A stretch of DNA of 64,000 nt from Tetrapyrgos nigripes (Eukaryota; Basidiomycota; Agaricomycetes; Agaricales; Campanellaceae). The stretch is from contig JAACJM010000162.1 of NCBI GenBank assembly GCA_013368315.1, forward strand, positions 62,001-126,000, given 5' to 3'. Shown here piece after piece: positions 1 to 12,890 of the stretch; positions within the stretch are counted from its first letter, which is position 1; every line of letters starts with the position of its first letter. Position numbers and translations under genes: made by a program. The notes under the pieces were generated by a model. The model worked only from the letters and a program-made list of their open reading frames with translations, did not search any database and had not been told where the DNA came from.

Positions 1-664
1 TTATTCACGGTTATTGGATTGCTCATCTATAGAAGACGCGCCGCAGCAGCGAAGAACAAAGTAGAGTTGCAAAGAGTTGAACCTTTTTATCCGGGAGATT
101 CACCTAGTATGTCTCTTCTGACTTTTTGAGCGCTTGGAACCTGGCCGACTGACGGCTCATCCACTTCAACCGGCTCGCTTCTATTTTTCTTCATATCTAG
201 TGCTAGCAACCCCATCGACGACAAGATCCCGTCTCACCGGAATGTCTTCGTCTTCAACATTTCCAAACGAAAAATCTGCTCGAAGGCATGTACATTGGCA
301 GAACCGTGATACGAGATCATCATTGCCAGCCTCCTTGTCGACACGGTCGGCGTCAACAACAACAACATCAATGGCGCCCAGGAGTCCACCCACCGCCACA
401 GGTGACCATTTCCAGGTGCCACAAGTACCACCGGCGGCACTGATTCTGGATCGACATGATAGTAACGCCAGTAGGGTTGAAGTCCAGAATCAGCCTCAGA
501 GCGAGAACGACGGCGGTCAGGGTCCGACGTTGAGCATGGAAACGGTGCCTGCGAATTGGGAGGAGGAAAGGACAGTTTTGCGAACACAGGTTGGCCTGCT
601 GATGTCGGTGAATGCGCAGTTGGCTGGGTTGACGCCTCCATCGTACTCCGAGTCGCGCCACTGA
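1..664 (+). CDS. Single-pass membrane protein, 3' end (partial)
   Basis: Two exons are visible: 1-106 (open to the window edge) and 201-664. The donor is GTATGT at 107 and the acceptor TAG ends at 200; the phase closes. Exon 1 begins inside a hydrophobic segment followed by a basic stop-transfer stretch (Arg-Arg-Arg, several Ala and Lys), so the protein crosses the membrane once with its C-terminus in the cytoplasm. The roughly 165-residue tail is rich in Ser, Thr and Pro and ends with a short helical segment and a Pro-Pro-Ser-Tyr motif, a layout common in hypothetical membrane proteins of Agaricomycetes. The extracellular part, which would show the function, lies outside the window. Confidence 0.7.
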
Positions 665-1681
665 ATTTGTAATTTTTTTGAATCAAAGTGACTCTGGGGC
701 ATTCAAGCTAGAGGCTTGAACTTGGCAGGACTCGGGATTACTACTTATAACGGACTGTATTTCTTCTTTAGTACCTACGCGTCGTACGGGCATTGGGAGC
801 CTAGGTTCCTGTAGCCTGAACTAATATTTCAAACCACCACATGATATGAACACTAATAATAATAGTATCATCTCACTCATCGCTGCAGGATGTTATATAC
901 CCGTTCGATCTCAACGTCCAACAGCCGTACTGTATGGTGAGCTATACAGGACCGAGTCGTGCCATCATATCATCCGAATCATCTCGCTCTTCTACACTAT
1001 CGGCTTGTGTGACCTTTGGGAAGTGTGAGTTGTAGACGAACACTAAAAGGATCCCTGCGTACTCACCACACGGAGGACCGACTTCTTTGAGGACTCTTGA
1101 AGCTCGCCTGCTACGATCGATTCGTCCAAAATCCGATACAACCCAATGAGTGTTGAGTTGAAAACCAAAATTATAACATTAAAAGTTGTTGAGCCACATC
1201 AGTCGAGGCATTGATGATTTAACACCTTTATAGTATTCATCATCCTGATTCTGTGTGAGCGTTCGTGCGCGTGCCTAAGTAACAAGTTCGAAGTAGTCAG
1301 GCTCGCTTGCAATCGATACTATTACTACTTACTACATACTAGTTACATCTAGTAGCATGTTCAGCCACAAATCTCGCCGTCTAAGACTCGGAGGCAATGC
1401 TTGATCTTCTCCAGAGCGCCCGAAGATCAAAAGCTTCTTCAAATCACAGATAGTGACTCCTCTGCACGCGGCTGGCATAGCCTAGTAGATCTTCGAATAA
1501 TTATATCAGATACAACATCGAGCAGTAAAAACATCGATAGCAAAATAGTAACTAGGTACTAGATCTACGTATGCATGCTCGGGCTTGGCTCGGGCTGCTA
1601 GTACTGTACATATGGCAACTCACCAGAAAGACCTCAGATGGTGTTCTAGAAGCTTAGTGATCAATCTCAGAATAGTACAAC
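665..1681. other. Intergenic region, no gene supported
   Basis: Convergent 3' ends of the membrane-protein gene and the BTB gene. Short ORFs are present but none has domain-like content or good splice signals. A further BTB-gene exon at about 1600-1640 is possible, because the last called BTB exon is followed by a GTAAGT donor. Confidence 0.4.
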
Positions 1682-3124
1682 TCAGAGCGGCGGACTTACC
1701 TTCGTCATGGTCCAGTTCATAATGATCTTAGTGAGTTTATCATCCCTCCCTTCGAGGCATTTGTTGCAAGTAATATGCTGCGTCATGGCATTGAAAACAT
1801 CCCGAATTGTACTCGTGAAGACATCTACGAAAAATAAAAATGATATGATATGAGCCGAACTGAAACCGGCACACCAGGCACAGCAATTTGAATCACATCA
1901 AATAAGTAATGCCACGACGTACCAGGTTTTGCAGACCACGAAAAATACGCCGTAATCATCATCCAAGCACTCAACAAATCTCTCTGTTCGGTAAACCCAC
2001 ATTCAGCCGTCGGGTCATGCACGACAGGCGGAGGCATCAACGAATTGACAAACGCCGTCACCCTCGTCCTATGCAACCTAAAGAGTCGAGCAAAGTAAAT
2101 GGATCCCATCCGTTCTGCGTCCTCCTCCGTCAATTTGGTCAAAGTGAAGGACAGAAGATGAGGGGAAACCGCTTTGGCGAGGTCGTATATGTCGTGCCTT
2201 CCACAGAGGCAGTAGATGTCCAGAGGATAAATAGGTATAGAGGGTAGAAGAACGTCGTAGATGGGGTTTTCATTTGTTACCCAGGCGTTAGGCGCGATGC
2301 CGTAATTTGGAAGGTGATCAATGGCAGAGATGATAACGGACAATGGGGGGTTGTAAGCAGAACAGCTCATCTTGTAGAGGATGTGTAGAATGATATTGAG
2401 CTCGGAGGAATGAACATTGGAAAGGTGTCGAGCTCGTTCAATTTTGACTTGTGTGGTGATCGGCAAGAGGCCACCGAAGGAATTGTTGGACGCACGCAAA
2501 AGGGACCACTGATCAACGTAAAAGACGACGGCATCTGATGATATGAAGATAGTGTCTGGAATGGGTCGACTGGCATCACTGAATGTATCCTGGAATGCTC
2601 TAGAGAGAGTCAGAGTCTCGCCAGCCTCAGACTCTGCCTAATGGTTTCTGTTAACACACGGTCTTAAGAGGATACAGCGATGACGTACTCGTGTCATTCT
2701 CGAGTGCGTCTGCCCTGATACGGGGGGATTGGGGTACTTGAGGCTTGTCTCATTGAGCGCTTGGCTGAGTGAGTTCTCGGCTGCAATCCACAAAACAATC
2801 AGTAGGTCGCGGAAGACGGAAGGGATACTGATCCGTACAAGTACAAATTGGTATCGGGGGAAACATATCCGAGTGCCTCAGCCCTACGCGGACTGATCTT
2901 GAGTCGGGCTTGAGGTACTTGGAGTCAGCAGAGAGGCTGGTAAAGCTTGAGTCTCTTCCATACGAGGCATTCAAGTCCATTTCGTAGTTGTCGCTCCATG
3001 TCCAAGCGGATGGTGCATTGACTTGAAAGGATGAGCCGTTTTGGACATCAGATGTGTCGATCCAGTCCTGTGAAGTATAGGAATGGCCGCCGGTAGACGA
3101 AATGCTCCTCGACATGTTAGCCAT
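1682..3124 (-). CDS. BTB/POZ-domain protein, fungal type
   Basis: Minus-strand exons 3124-2845, 2748-2689, 2633-1923 and 1824-1682 join without a phase error to about 397 residues. The first 130 residues are Ser-rich and probably disordered. A BTB fold follows from about residue 136, with a Pro-Asp-Thr-Ile-Phe-Ile-Ser-Ser-Asp start in place of the usual Asp-Ile-Ile-Leu-Arg-Ser-Ser-Asp. The C-terminal half (a Leu-Thr-Glu-Glu-Asp region, a Cys pair near the end, a final Trp-rich helix) matches the architecture of expanded basidiomycete BTB proteins. These usually act as adaptors in protein complexes; the partner cannot be inferred. A start at 3115 is equally possible. The gene could end one exon further on, using the GTAAGT after 1695. 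Confidence 0.75.
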
Positions 3125-3588
3125 GAGGCCAAAAGCGAAGTAGCTGGCAGATATAAACAAAGTTAATCCTCTACACTTCTAACTGCGATAATGTCACGCT
3201 TCTATTGTCGTTGCGAAGAGTCATGTGTTCTGGCCGATGAAGTCTCCAGTTCGACTCAAAAAAAAAATCTAGGAGAGAGTTCGTTAGAGAGTCATGGCGC
3301 GTTTGTAGAAGGAGATGTTGGAGGAGTCAGAAACTTGAGCTCGAGTGGTGGTCCGTTTATTATCCGCCTCTCGACCCACAAGCTGGTTGCATAGGGAACT
3401 GCAGACGTAGTTTCAACGATGGCCCTTTAAACCGGGGTTGAGACCCATAGGTGATAGCGAGCAATGAGGGGGGGAGTTGATGAGAGTAGAAAAGATGAAG
3501 GATCGAATTCTCTCGGACAATATCCGAGCGGAATGCGTGGAAATGTCCGACTTGAACATACGATATATAAAATATCCTAGGTGCTCCC

Positions 3589-3623
3589 TATGTCACTGCC
3601 TATGTCACTGCCTATGTCACTGC
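3589..3623. repeat. 12-bp tandem repeat, three copies
   Basis: Three head-to-tail copies of TATGTCACTGCC, the last with its final base changed. It lies in the upstream region of the BTB gene, about 470 bp before the start codon. Confidence 0.9.
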
Positions 3624-4681
3624 GTCAGCTTAATCTGACCTTGCATTCTTCAGAACTGTAAAAAACCCATGGTCGAGCAGGAACGGATTTTCAGAGCTTC
3701 GAAAAAATGAAACAGGTTTGAAAATGCCTCGATTTTCAGCAAAAAACAAGTAGTCACTAGGAGTTTACATGACGATGCGTCAGGAGGAGGAGGAGGAATC
3801 TATTACCCGGGCTAGGACCACAGGAATTTGGAAAGCGGCAGGTTGCTGGCGGCCGCTTGTGGGCACTTGCAAATATTCGGCGAGTCTTGGCCATAGATGG
3901 GGATATGCACGGGGATATGAGCCATGATATGCCTGATTTGGGTGAAAAGATGGCTTACACCCATGTCAAAATGCCATCTCATCGTGCATAAACAACCTTG
4001 GATCCTATGAAGTCCGCGCATTACGAGGTCTTGTACTGCCTGATTTACTGACCGTGATGTCATCATATACGTATCGGTGCTTCTGCATTTCTCTGTAATG
4101 AGTATAATGAGTATAATAGGTACTTAAATCGGACCGCATTCCATGTAGGAATGTTGCTTACCCGTATGATTTCCTTGCTTGCAGGACCTTACCATCCCCT
4201 AATTAAAGCACACGGCAAATACTTAAGACAAGCACGGCCGGCACGGGCAAGCAGGCTCAGCCGACGCGGGCCTGTCGGAAACCAGCGAAACAGAGCCACA
4301 GGCATGAATTGGCAATCGTGAAAAGCAAGTGAAAAGGATCGGCAGGGCTATAAGCTGGGTGAAGCCTACGTCACCGGGCATGGAGATAATGTGAAGCGAG
4401 AGGAAAAAACCTGTGAACTTGATGTGATATCAGTCCAGATTTACAGAGCAAGGAAATCGTCTTTGGGTTTAAAAGTTTAAGCCATAGACGTTTAAAGTGT
4501 GCTTGGACATGGAGCTCTGGGGATGAGCGGCTAGGGTGCGCAAGGGCACAGAAACGGGACGCTTAGGAGACCAGCCACGTCTCGAAGTCCAGAGAGAGGA
4601 GCTCCGTGCAGCAGTTCACAGTGCACCAACAGTGCACAAGAGGTCAACGTGGCTATAGAGTGAGACTAGCCTAATAGTCAC

Positions 4682-4712
4682 GCCCCGAGGTCGGTTGCCT
4701 CGACCGGGGCGT
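4682..4712. other. GC-rich hairpin
   Basis: An 11-bp stem (CGCCCC plus GGTCG pairing with CGACC plus GGGGCG) with a 2-nt bulge and a 7-nt loop. No gene model surrounds it. It could be a structural remnant or chance. Confidence 0.4.
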
Positions 4713-6255
4713 TGAGAGGAAGACCTGCTGGTAGCATGGCGGTCTCTAGATTCGATCAGAAGCCATACTGATGTTGGTCACTGGAGCTACCTGAGTTGAC
4801 CAAAGCCAACCTCGCTTCTGTTTCCGAACAAGTGGACTGGACTCTGGCGATGCAAACTTGAAAAATGACTTGCGATGGACTAGAGAAGCTAGGAAGACCG
4901 GTCTTCGTGCGAGATGGGGTGGTGGTTTGCTGTCAAGAGGCTACAACTTACGCAAACCGAAAGCCAAAAAAGCCAAAAGCATAACTCTGGCTACATCGAC
5001 AACACAGCTAATATGCAACCTCACTAAATACCCCCAGGACCAAACAGGAACCCCCAAAATATTGCCACTAGCCAGTCGGATACCCTACCAAGACAGGACA
5101 GAATGTCTGAATTGGATTTTCTTTGATACCCGCACAAAAGATCTTCTCGACTCGCCTGCACTATGCTCATTCTGGGAGTCCTATACATCCTCTGAACCGT
5201 AGCTTTGTCCCATATCGCTGCCTGAGGAGGCTGACGGGTGCCTCTCTTGACCACTTATCGTCATCTGCCTTTTTTCACTACACAACCTGCTTGCGACCTG
5301 CATCTATACGCAATCTGGAGAGGATAATCACATTTGGGGGTTTACGTTCAGCTTTAGCTGTGAGCCAAGTCGCCGCTCATGAAGTTAGCCGGTTTGCGTT
5401 GCGACATGGGTGTGTTATGACACTGACAGAAGGTGAGTGTCAGATACTCTGGAAGATAGATTCATGTTGCTTACGTCCATTTCACACTTCCGTGCAGCTA
5501 ACCACCAGGACGAGTTGAGGCAAAGTTGAGGACGGTCTCGCATCCTCGAGTGGAGGTCGATCCCTGTGACGATATCTTTCGAACAAGGTTCCACAAATTG
5601 TTCTGTCGATTTTTGCTAGGTCGCGACTGGATCTTCCGAGAGGTGTCCCATCAACGCCAAGTCGAAATGAATCTTTGAGCCTGGATGCCAGAGACTGAGC
5701 TAAGCCAGATGGGAACGCGTCGGACGATGCACTACTCCGAGTAGTGTTTGAAAGACACTCATTCATTCTCGAGAAGCATGAACCCAAGATTGCTGACTGT
5801 ACGGACAAATCACGATCTGGTGACGAGTCTCAGACGACTCGGGTGAATATCGGCTAATAATGAATACACAGTCTTTTCGTCACCTGATGACTACTTCATT
5901 CTGATTCACCTTTCAGCTTTCTTCTACCTGGACTAAGCCTGGACTGCAAACCCTCACATTTGGACGAAAAAGTCGGACCAGGCCAGAAGAAGGCTTCGTA
6001 ATTCATTCCGGATACCACGGACGGTAAAACGGCTGGTTGCAAGAGTGAGTGAATTCTCAAAGCCTTCACTTACCAATGCCAAGCTGAAAGCTTCACAGAC
6101 GTCGACGTAACTATCCAATCAAGTTCGAAATGACTTTCTCCCGGGCTGTTCCTTCATGTCGCGCAGAGCAACAAAGGTACATCTACGACGTCTGTAGACT
6201 GAGTCCTCGGATTAACGGCTATCTTGTTCCTGGTACAGAAGACTTTCAGAGTCAT

Positions 6256-6262
6256 TATAAAA
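6256..6262 (+). promoter_or_regulatory. TATA box of the MDR oxidoreductase gene
   Basis: TATAAAA about 75 bp before the start codon at 6336, a normal spacing for a fungal TATA element followed by a short 5' UTR. A CCAAT pentamer lies further upstream near 6113. Confidence 0.55.
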
Positions 6263-6335
6263 GGCGTTGTCAGGATCCCATCAACTACAATAGACCTCCT
6301 TCAAGACTTTGCATCTCGATTTCTCTAAAACTGCC

Positions 6336-7709
6336 ATGTCACAGATCCCTTCTTCTATGATCGCTGTCGTCTCTACGGGCGAGCTAGGCAAAGTGCATCT
6401 GAAGAACACTCCAGTTCCCAAACCTGGTTCGGGACAGATTCTCGTGAAAGTAATTGCAGCAGCGCAGAATCCATCGGAATGTGAGTCATATTCTTCGTTT
6501 TCTCTCTTCTTTATTCAACGAAAACCAGGGATGAAACTCACGCGTACCGCTACGCCTGATGTCCCGGCTGGACACGATTTCGCTGGAATCGTCGTAGGTA
6601 TTGGACCAGACGTTCCTGTTGGGCTGAGGAACGTAGGTGAACGAGTTGCTGGTTTTGTAAACGGCTGTACGCGTTGCTTTTTCTTTCCTGGGCGATGGAC
6701 GCGTCTAATGACTGCATTTGATAGGCTTTTCTCTGGAACTGGGTGGCACGTTCGCCGAGTACACACTCGCAGATGCCCAAGTCTTGGTCACCATTCCTGA
6801 AAAGTTGAGCTTTGAAGACGCTGCAACGATAGGTCTAGCTGGATTCACTGCCTGTCAAACTTTATGGCAGAGCCAGTCGTTACCCAATCCACTTGAGCCC
6901 AGTACGACAAATGTCCCGGTATGTCGCCCATGGTCCTGTTGGTGGCATCATCTGACTTCCCATGTTCCTTTGTCAGATTTTCGTCCACGGCGGCGCGTCT
7001 AGCGTAGGCCAAATTGTCATCCAATTAGCAAAGCTCTCTGGATTACACGTCGTCTCTACTGCCTCTTCTCGCAATCATCAACTGTTGAGAGACCTTGGTG
7101 CTGATGATGTTTTTGATTATCGGGATCCCGAGGTCTCTAAGAAGGTTAGGGAGGCGACCAATGGAGGGTTGGAGCATGTCGTAGATTGTATCGCCTCGGC
7201 AGAGACCGCCAGGCTAATCAGAGAGTGTGTCAGGGAGAACACGGCTCATGTCTCATCTGTGTTGGATACCGATGTCGCAGGAGGCAACATCAAGGCAGAT
7301 TTTCCTTTTGTTTATACCCTACTTGGCAAGGTGAGTACAACCTTCCTGTTGCGCTGGACATCTTACCCATTCGTTTCATCGTTATCGCAGGCTATTGTTG
7401 CTGGCCCAGTCCTCCCTCCATCGTTGGCATTCCCGCCTATACCCGAGCACTACGAGCTAGGAAAGAAGTTTGGAAGTCTTTTAAGTCGACTTTTGGCGGA
7501 AGAGAAGTTGAAGACGACCCCCGTCAAGCTTGTACCGAATGGTTTGGCAGATGCTCAGTACTGGATCGAGTACCAACAGCAGGGGAAGGTGCGTTTTTCC
7601 TAAGCAGTCTTTATGGATGTTCTACTTAATCTAATGGATGAATGCTGGTTTCTAGATCAGCGCAGAGAAGATTGTGTATCGTATCGCTGACACTCCAGCT
7701 CTCTCTTAA
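6336..7709 (+). CDS. MDR-family (zinc-less) alcohol dehydrogenase-like / enoyl reductase-like oxidoreductase
   Basis: Six exons (6336-6480, 6529-6666, 6725-6918, 6977-7330, 7391-7588, 7656-7709) give 360 residues with every phase closing. The N-terminal GroES-like half carries the Ala-Ala-Gln-Asn-Pro and Pro-Ala-Gly-His-Asp-Phe-Ala-Gly motifs. The Rossmann half has His-Gly-Gly-Ala-Ser-Ser-Val-Gly-Gln, a typical NADP-binding loop, then Leu-Gly-Ala-Asp-Asp-Val-Phe-Asp-Tyr-Arg. The Cys/His zinc ligands of classical ADHs are absent. This matches the fungal ToxD/trans-enoyl-reductase-like group of NADPH-dependent quinone or enone reductases. The substrate is unknown and no synthase gene lies beside it. 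The start is chosen at 6336 because the upstream in-frame ATG at 6309 lies too close to the TATA box. Confidence 0.88.
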
Positions 7710-10700
7710 GCTTCCGTCCAAGGGTCTATCGATGTACCACAATTCTACGTTGTAATAGAGAGATGTTTCCTTGATATTTCCTGTTTGAGCTAACCTCTCT
7801 TTGCTCGGCGTGCGACATATCCACCTAGCGCCTTTTGCGCTCTCCCATCTCAGTCCCAAGTCTGAGGCGAAGTTGCTAACTGTTTTTCCACGATAAAGGC
7901 CATCTTTGACCATCCCATTTACTCACTTCTTTGAACCAACACGAGCCATTTCTCTTCCGCCTACCTCGCTCACCGAACCGAAATCACACTGCGTATTGCT
8001 TTCCTCGTCGCAGTGGAAGTCATTTTCGAACTTCCTGTTCATGAGTACTTGCCACATAGACTGAGCCTTAAGCACATTTGAAAATCCCATCTTGCCCCTG
8101 GTCTAATCATCATGCATGCTCTATTCGCCATACCCGAATTGTTCTATGTTACACTCCAAAACCTCGAAAAGAAATATCATCGTTGATGAGGGGAGTCAAA
8201 CGAAATTTTGGGGTGGGGCAATCTGGCGTTATGATGGACGACGCGTTACGAAAGATGGCTGCAGATTGTTGCATACTAGGACGGCGAGGAGGGGATTTCT
8301 CCTACCTGGTGCAGAGAATACGGTTCTTAATTACTTTGAGCATATGTATTGGAGTTAGGTGACTACATAGTATCATAGTATAATGTCAGTTTATTAGATA
8401 TCAGCTATCTATCTATCGGTCGTAGACTACTTCAGGAGATTGAAGATTGAGCATTACGTACTGGCAAGGCCCTAGTAGCAGCCAAGTCGTTCTCTAATCC
8501 GCTCCTCCCTCTCTTTCCGCGTTGCTATGCACAGAAAACGCGGTTAACATCTCTGCAGCGACTTGCCAACGACTCGCGAATTTCGAAATTCCAACGCAAT
8601 ATCGTTTCGGACACGGACCACCACCATCCCCTCTTCTCTTCTCCTGTTCTCGCTACAGACACGTTGAGACCAAGGAGTACTAGACGGCTATTGGCTCATG
8701 TGCACTGGATAAGAAAGGATCTACTTTTTCTTTGCAGTCGTCTGCTTTGTTGACGCGTACATGTTCATACCATCCATTGCTTAGGGCCTTTACTGCACCG
8801 CGGGTGCGTATGTCAGTGTTTCGTCTTGAGCCGCCTTCTCTGGTACATCCTAGCGAGATGATCGTCCCTGTTCCTCGAGGTCGTACGCGCTAGGTAGTTT
8901 CAAGTTCAACGTTCAAGGCTGCGGACGTAAGTGGCAAGTCAAGAGGCGACGGATGCGGTACTAACTTGAATGTCAAACGGTGCGTTGTCATCGATGTCTT
9001 TGTTCTCGAATTCCACTTTCTCATACGTGCTATTACTCTAGCGTTGGGTCTCGGCGGTCGGAAGACTCTTTTCTCATGTCAAACAGGTCCATACACCCAT
9101 TTCCAACAGTATCTGGAGCCGCCGATACGGATACTGCAGAAACGACAACGACAAAACAACGTTCTTGAATAGCAGGATCATGCAGACTCTTGAATCTATC
9201 ATGCGGGCTCTCTCTTATCCAACCTCTATTGAAGCAGGTCCCGCGGATCCGTTACCCTTGCAAAGCTCAGGTCACAGCGTGGCCACGAACTCATCCACAG
9301 CTCGCTCTCTCCATACACCTGCATCCCGTCACAGTACCGTTAACAAACCGTTAAATCTGATTGTCTCGTCACCTTTTCTGGATCACACTACGAATCTCTA
9401 GACGAGACGTTACCTAGCTGAGTGGCGAGACGAAGGTGTCTCTGATCCAGGCGGCGGCAGAGCGATGGTATTAGTGCGAGTATTGCATCATAAGTTCAAC
9501 GGGATCGGACGCCGCATATACGAGAAGCTTCGGAGAAGGTCAAGGGAATGTTATGACGTTTGTGACTTTGTATTTCTGCTGTAGACCACGCTTGGACTAA
9601 GTAGTCACGCACCCCGAAAATACAAAAATATCCGCCCGGCAGAAAGGCGTACAGAAACACAGATATATCTTATATCAGTAGTAGTGATGTGACCTATCCG
9701 TCGAGCGGATATTTTTGTCTTTTCGGCGTGAAAGTACAGTACTTACGACAAATTTAGCGTGATCAGGACTGAAGATATCTTCCTGCTTCGTCGGATCCGA
9801 TTGAACGGCGCACCGCCACTGCATAGCTCTACTTCGGCTTCTCCAGCAACCACCAACTCTATCAATGTCCCGTCGGCTTAGCATCCATATTGCATCCATG
9901 ATCCATACCACCGTTTTCAATGGCAAGAAATGTTTGGCAGCGGAGCGAACAAGCTTTTAAGTTAGCACGCGCACTATGCTGCACTATGATCTTCCAGTAT
10001 GCAACCGCGCAAGACGCTTGTCAGACCCAGCAAAGCACGTACTATGTAGCGCAGAAACGAAAGAGCCTGAAACAAGCCTAAAGGAGCCAAGGCATGCTAA
10101 GGCCAACCCTGGGCCTTTCTTGGCATCTCTCTACTGTACGTCTGCTTTGAAGTCATGCTGGCTAGATGAAACTCTTATGATAAAATCAAGGCAAAAAAAT
10201 GCTTCGAAAATCGCTGTCAATCAATTCACCGAATGACAGGAACTAGCGGAGGTCTCAAAATAGGTCGCACCACATGAACGAGGACCATGATCTCACGCCG
10301 TAGACGGTAGCATCGAGTAGCTTGGATACCCACCGCTCAGTAGACTCACTATAGGCCAACGCTTCTGCGGGAAGACTGGGACTGGAGCAGGTTCTCAAAA
10401 CCACCGTATGCGTAGAGCATGGACGTTTATGCGAGCAGAGTGCCTGAAACATCCCTGAAGGCTGAATGGCCTTTGATGGCAAGCCGGAGTCGCATTTATC
10501 TCTTTCGGGTCACCCAGGCGCCCAGGGTTTGTACCTGAAAGCTGCACTGCGCTGAACCATTAATATCTACGATCTGCGTGCGCCCGCAAGTTTCAAGATT
10601 TCGAGACGTCCTTTTAATCTCGGAGGCTGCAGGAGATTTCTTCATTCCCTTTCTGAATCTCGCAGTCCCTCTTTGCGAAACTTTCAGTCTTTAACTTAAT

Positions 10701-10735
10701 TCCTTCCTTCCCTGCTTTCTTTCACGAGATCTACA
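7710..10735. other. 3-kb stretch without a confident gene
   Basis: Short ORFs only. On the plus strand, 8810-9170 and 9165-9401 contain Ser/Thr-rich reading frames and one good intron-like interval (GTAAGT near 8927, a CTAAC branch site, an acceptor near 9039), so a small unrecognised gene is possible, but I could not close its frame. The minus-strand ORF at 9675-9926 has no recognisable domain. The last 130 bp before 10736 are pyrimidine-rich and form the promoter of the next gene. Confidence 0.35.
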
Positions 10736-11502
10736 ATGGCCGCTCCAGGTGTCACTGTTCTGCCCTACTCACCCATTGGCTCCGCGTCCGTTGACGCCCT
10801 CGGGGCAAAATGCCATGAGTTCTACACCGCTGTCTTCGCGGGAAATGAATCTGCAATTGTAAGCATTCTTCATGCATTGTCTAAACGATGTCTGTGCTGA
10901 TCAAGATTTTTTTCCTCCAGTTGCCGCTCTTATCTCCTGACTTCCATGTCATTCAATCGCCCACGTTGCCTTACAACGTATGTTTCGTACTCACTGGAAT
11001 GCTGCTGACTGTTACTAACCTCTTGGTCTGCAGGCATCCGTTTACTCTGGCCCACTCGGAGCTGTCCAGGTCGGCGAGCAGCAGAGCCTATTCCTCACCA
11101 CCAACGACCTCACCATCCGTGTCTTCACTCTCGGTGAAAGCCACTGTATAGCCAACGGTGTGGATCACAATGCAACCTTGGTCAACAACACTCTCGGAAC
11201 GTTCACATTTGAGTTCCTTGAGCATTCGTATTGGGCTAATGGACTCATCCAGAGTGAGTTCTTGCTTTAATTGCTCATACCATTGCTCGCATACAATGTC
11301 TGATGCACCACCTCTTTTCTTTCTTTCTTTAGGTGCCAAGCCCTACTTCTACAACAACTACCCTATCATGCGCGGCCAGATGCTCGAGAGGGGCGCTGAC
11401 CGCTACGTCAAGTGGAAGGACTGCGACGACAAGCGAAGGGAAGCTGCTATTAACGAATTCAACGCCCAATTCCCCCTCAACTATGACCCCCACACTGTTT
11501 AA
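10736..11502 (+). CDS. Small NTF2/SnoaL-like protein (tentative)
   Basis: Four exons (10736-10858, 10921-10977, 11034-11253, 11333-11502) join in phase to 189 residues. The order of elements suggests an NTF2-like cone fold: an N-terminal helix with Phe-Tyr-Thr-Ala-Val-Phe, a short region, then several beta strands (a Leu-Phe-Leu-Thr-Thr-Asn segment, a Thr-Phe-Thr-Phe-Glu-Phe-Leu-Glu-His segment) and a Trp-rich C-terminal part. No signal peptide or membrane helix is seen. The function is unknown; fold members include enzymes and binding proteins. The splice sites are strong, so the gene itself is more certain than its family. CT-rich tracts upstream (10690-10730) look like a core promoter of a well-expressed gene. 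Confidence 0.7.
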
Positions 11503-12777
11503 ACTGGGAGGATCCTAATCATGGTGCTTCGTGATGACGAAGGGACTTTAGACAAAGTTTTTGCTCTTTCTACTCTTAGGGCTGTTTGTCAAAAAGGGAC
11601 CGCACACCCCCAATTTTGATGTAGATCTATTACACGCACATTCGCTATTTCGCTTGGATTCATTGTATTTATCACTATTCTATAAGTATACATCATCGTA
11701 GTTTTTAAGATAGCCGTATTGCCAAATCGCTATCAACTCGAAAGTTGTGCGATCTCTTCTACACCAGTATGGTCGACTCTCCTAACGCATAACCTTATAT
11801 AATTATATGAACCCGTACTCTCCCATAAACCATACTTTCCTGGACGAAAAACCGCGACCGAATCCAAACCGAATCGCCCATTTCTATTGAAATCACTCTC
11901 TGTAAACCCATACGATTTGGCGTCTCCCGAGATGTATGGGCTATGAGGGAGTCGACTGTACTGTACTATCTCGTACCAGGAAGCTGGCCATTTGGCAATT
12001 ATCTGACTTTATGTCTACATTGGGGTGGGTCTAGGGTGCCTTAAAAATACGTCTGGGTGGGGCGCACTTGGATGTCAAACTTTGAAGGGGGTCGGTACTT
12101 GCTTCGTGAGATACCGGTAAAAGAGTGGCCCGAAAACCCGAAATGATGCGTTTTCCTAAAATACCGTTCCCACGCCCAAAACTGCCCTTAGAGTGACCAC
12201 TGCTCGACAGCAAGTGTACCGTTACACTGCCGAAGGTATTCAGCATAGTTCTATATGCTAAGGATATATAATCCTCCAGGTTTTATAGCTCATGTACATG
12301 TGCACGGTTCTGGGCCAGAGCAGGTGGCCAGGTAGCCAGTTTTGGCCAAAAACAGACTCGCGTCGCGAAAATCCTCGCTACTCCTTGACCATAGCTTGCA
12401 CGGTGCTGATTCGTATATCAGCAGATTCCTAAGAAGCCCTACTACGCTATGCTAAAGTTTTTGTAATCTAAATTTCCCTCAGTAATTTTATATGATTTAA
12501 AAACGCTAACGTGGCCAGCTTCCTGGTATCGAATAGTACCTTCTTCGTGGATCCTCGTGGGGAACTTCGAAATACTGCATAGCCACACTTGCTTGTCCTC
12601 TATGCGTTTCCATCAGATTCAGATTCTGGTCCCAGCCAGGGTAATACACTCCTCCTCCAAGCTCCAACTCGACGTATGCGGGCCGGGATATGTTGTTTAT
12701 TCTACTCGTGCTGGGTCATTTGACTGGAGAACATGACCATTGACTATGAATATCATGTCATTTGCGATACCTATACT
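11503..12777. other. Intergenic region
   Basis: 3' UTR of the NTF2-like gene and upstream region of the sugar transporter. I see no coding feature. Confidence 0.5.
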
Positions 12778-12784
12778 TATAAAG
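12778..12784 (+). promoter_or_regulatory. TATA-like element of the sugar transporter gene
   Basis: TATAAAG about 110 bp before the start codon at 12891. Confidence 0.4.
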
Positions 12785-12890
12785 TCCACAGAATATTCTT
12801 GCAACCGTCCCTCCCAGACGATCTCGAAGTATAGCCTGACGGCCCAAGACCTCCCTTCCGTAGTCGGTTTTCCATTGCAAAGACACCAAG

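Larger units (their letters stand above)
3125..6255. other. 3.1-kb stretch without a supportable gene
   Basis: Several ORFs of 60-130 codons occur on both strands. The best is on the minus strand at 5482-5808; it has plausible composition but I recognise no domain in it and could not extend it with convincing splice sites. The region also contains a small tandem repeat (3589) and a GC-rich hairpin (4682), listed separately. Confidence 0.35.

Noticed and set aside
3812..4066. 84-codon minus-strand ORF
   Set aside because: No domain, no splice context and no promoter; chance ORF in a long spacer.
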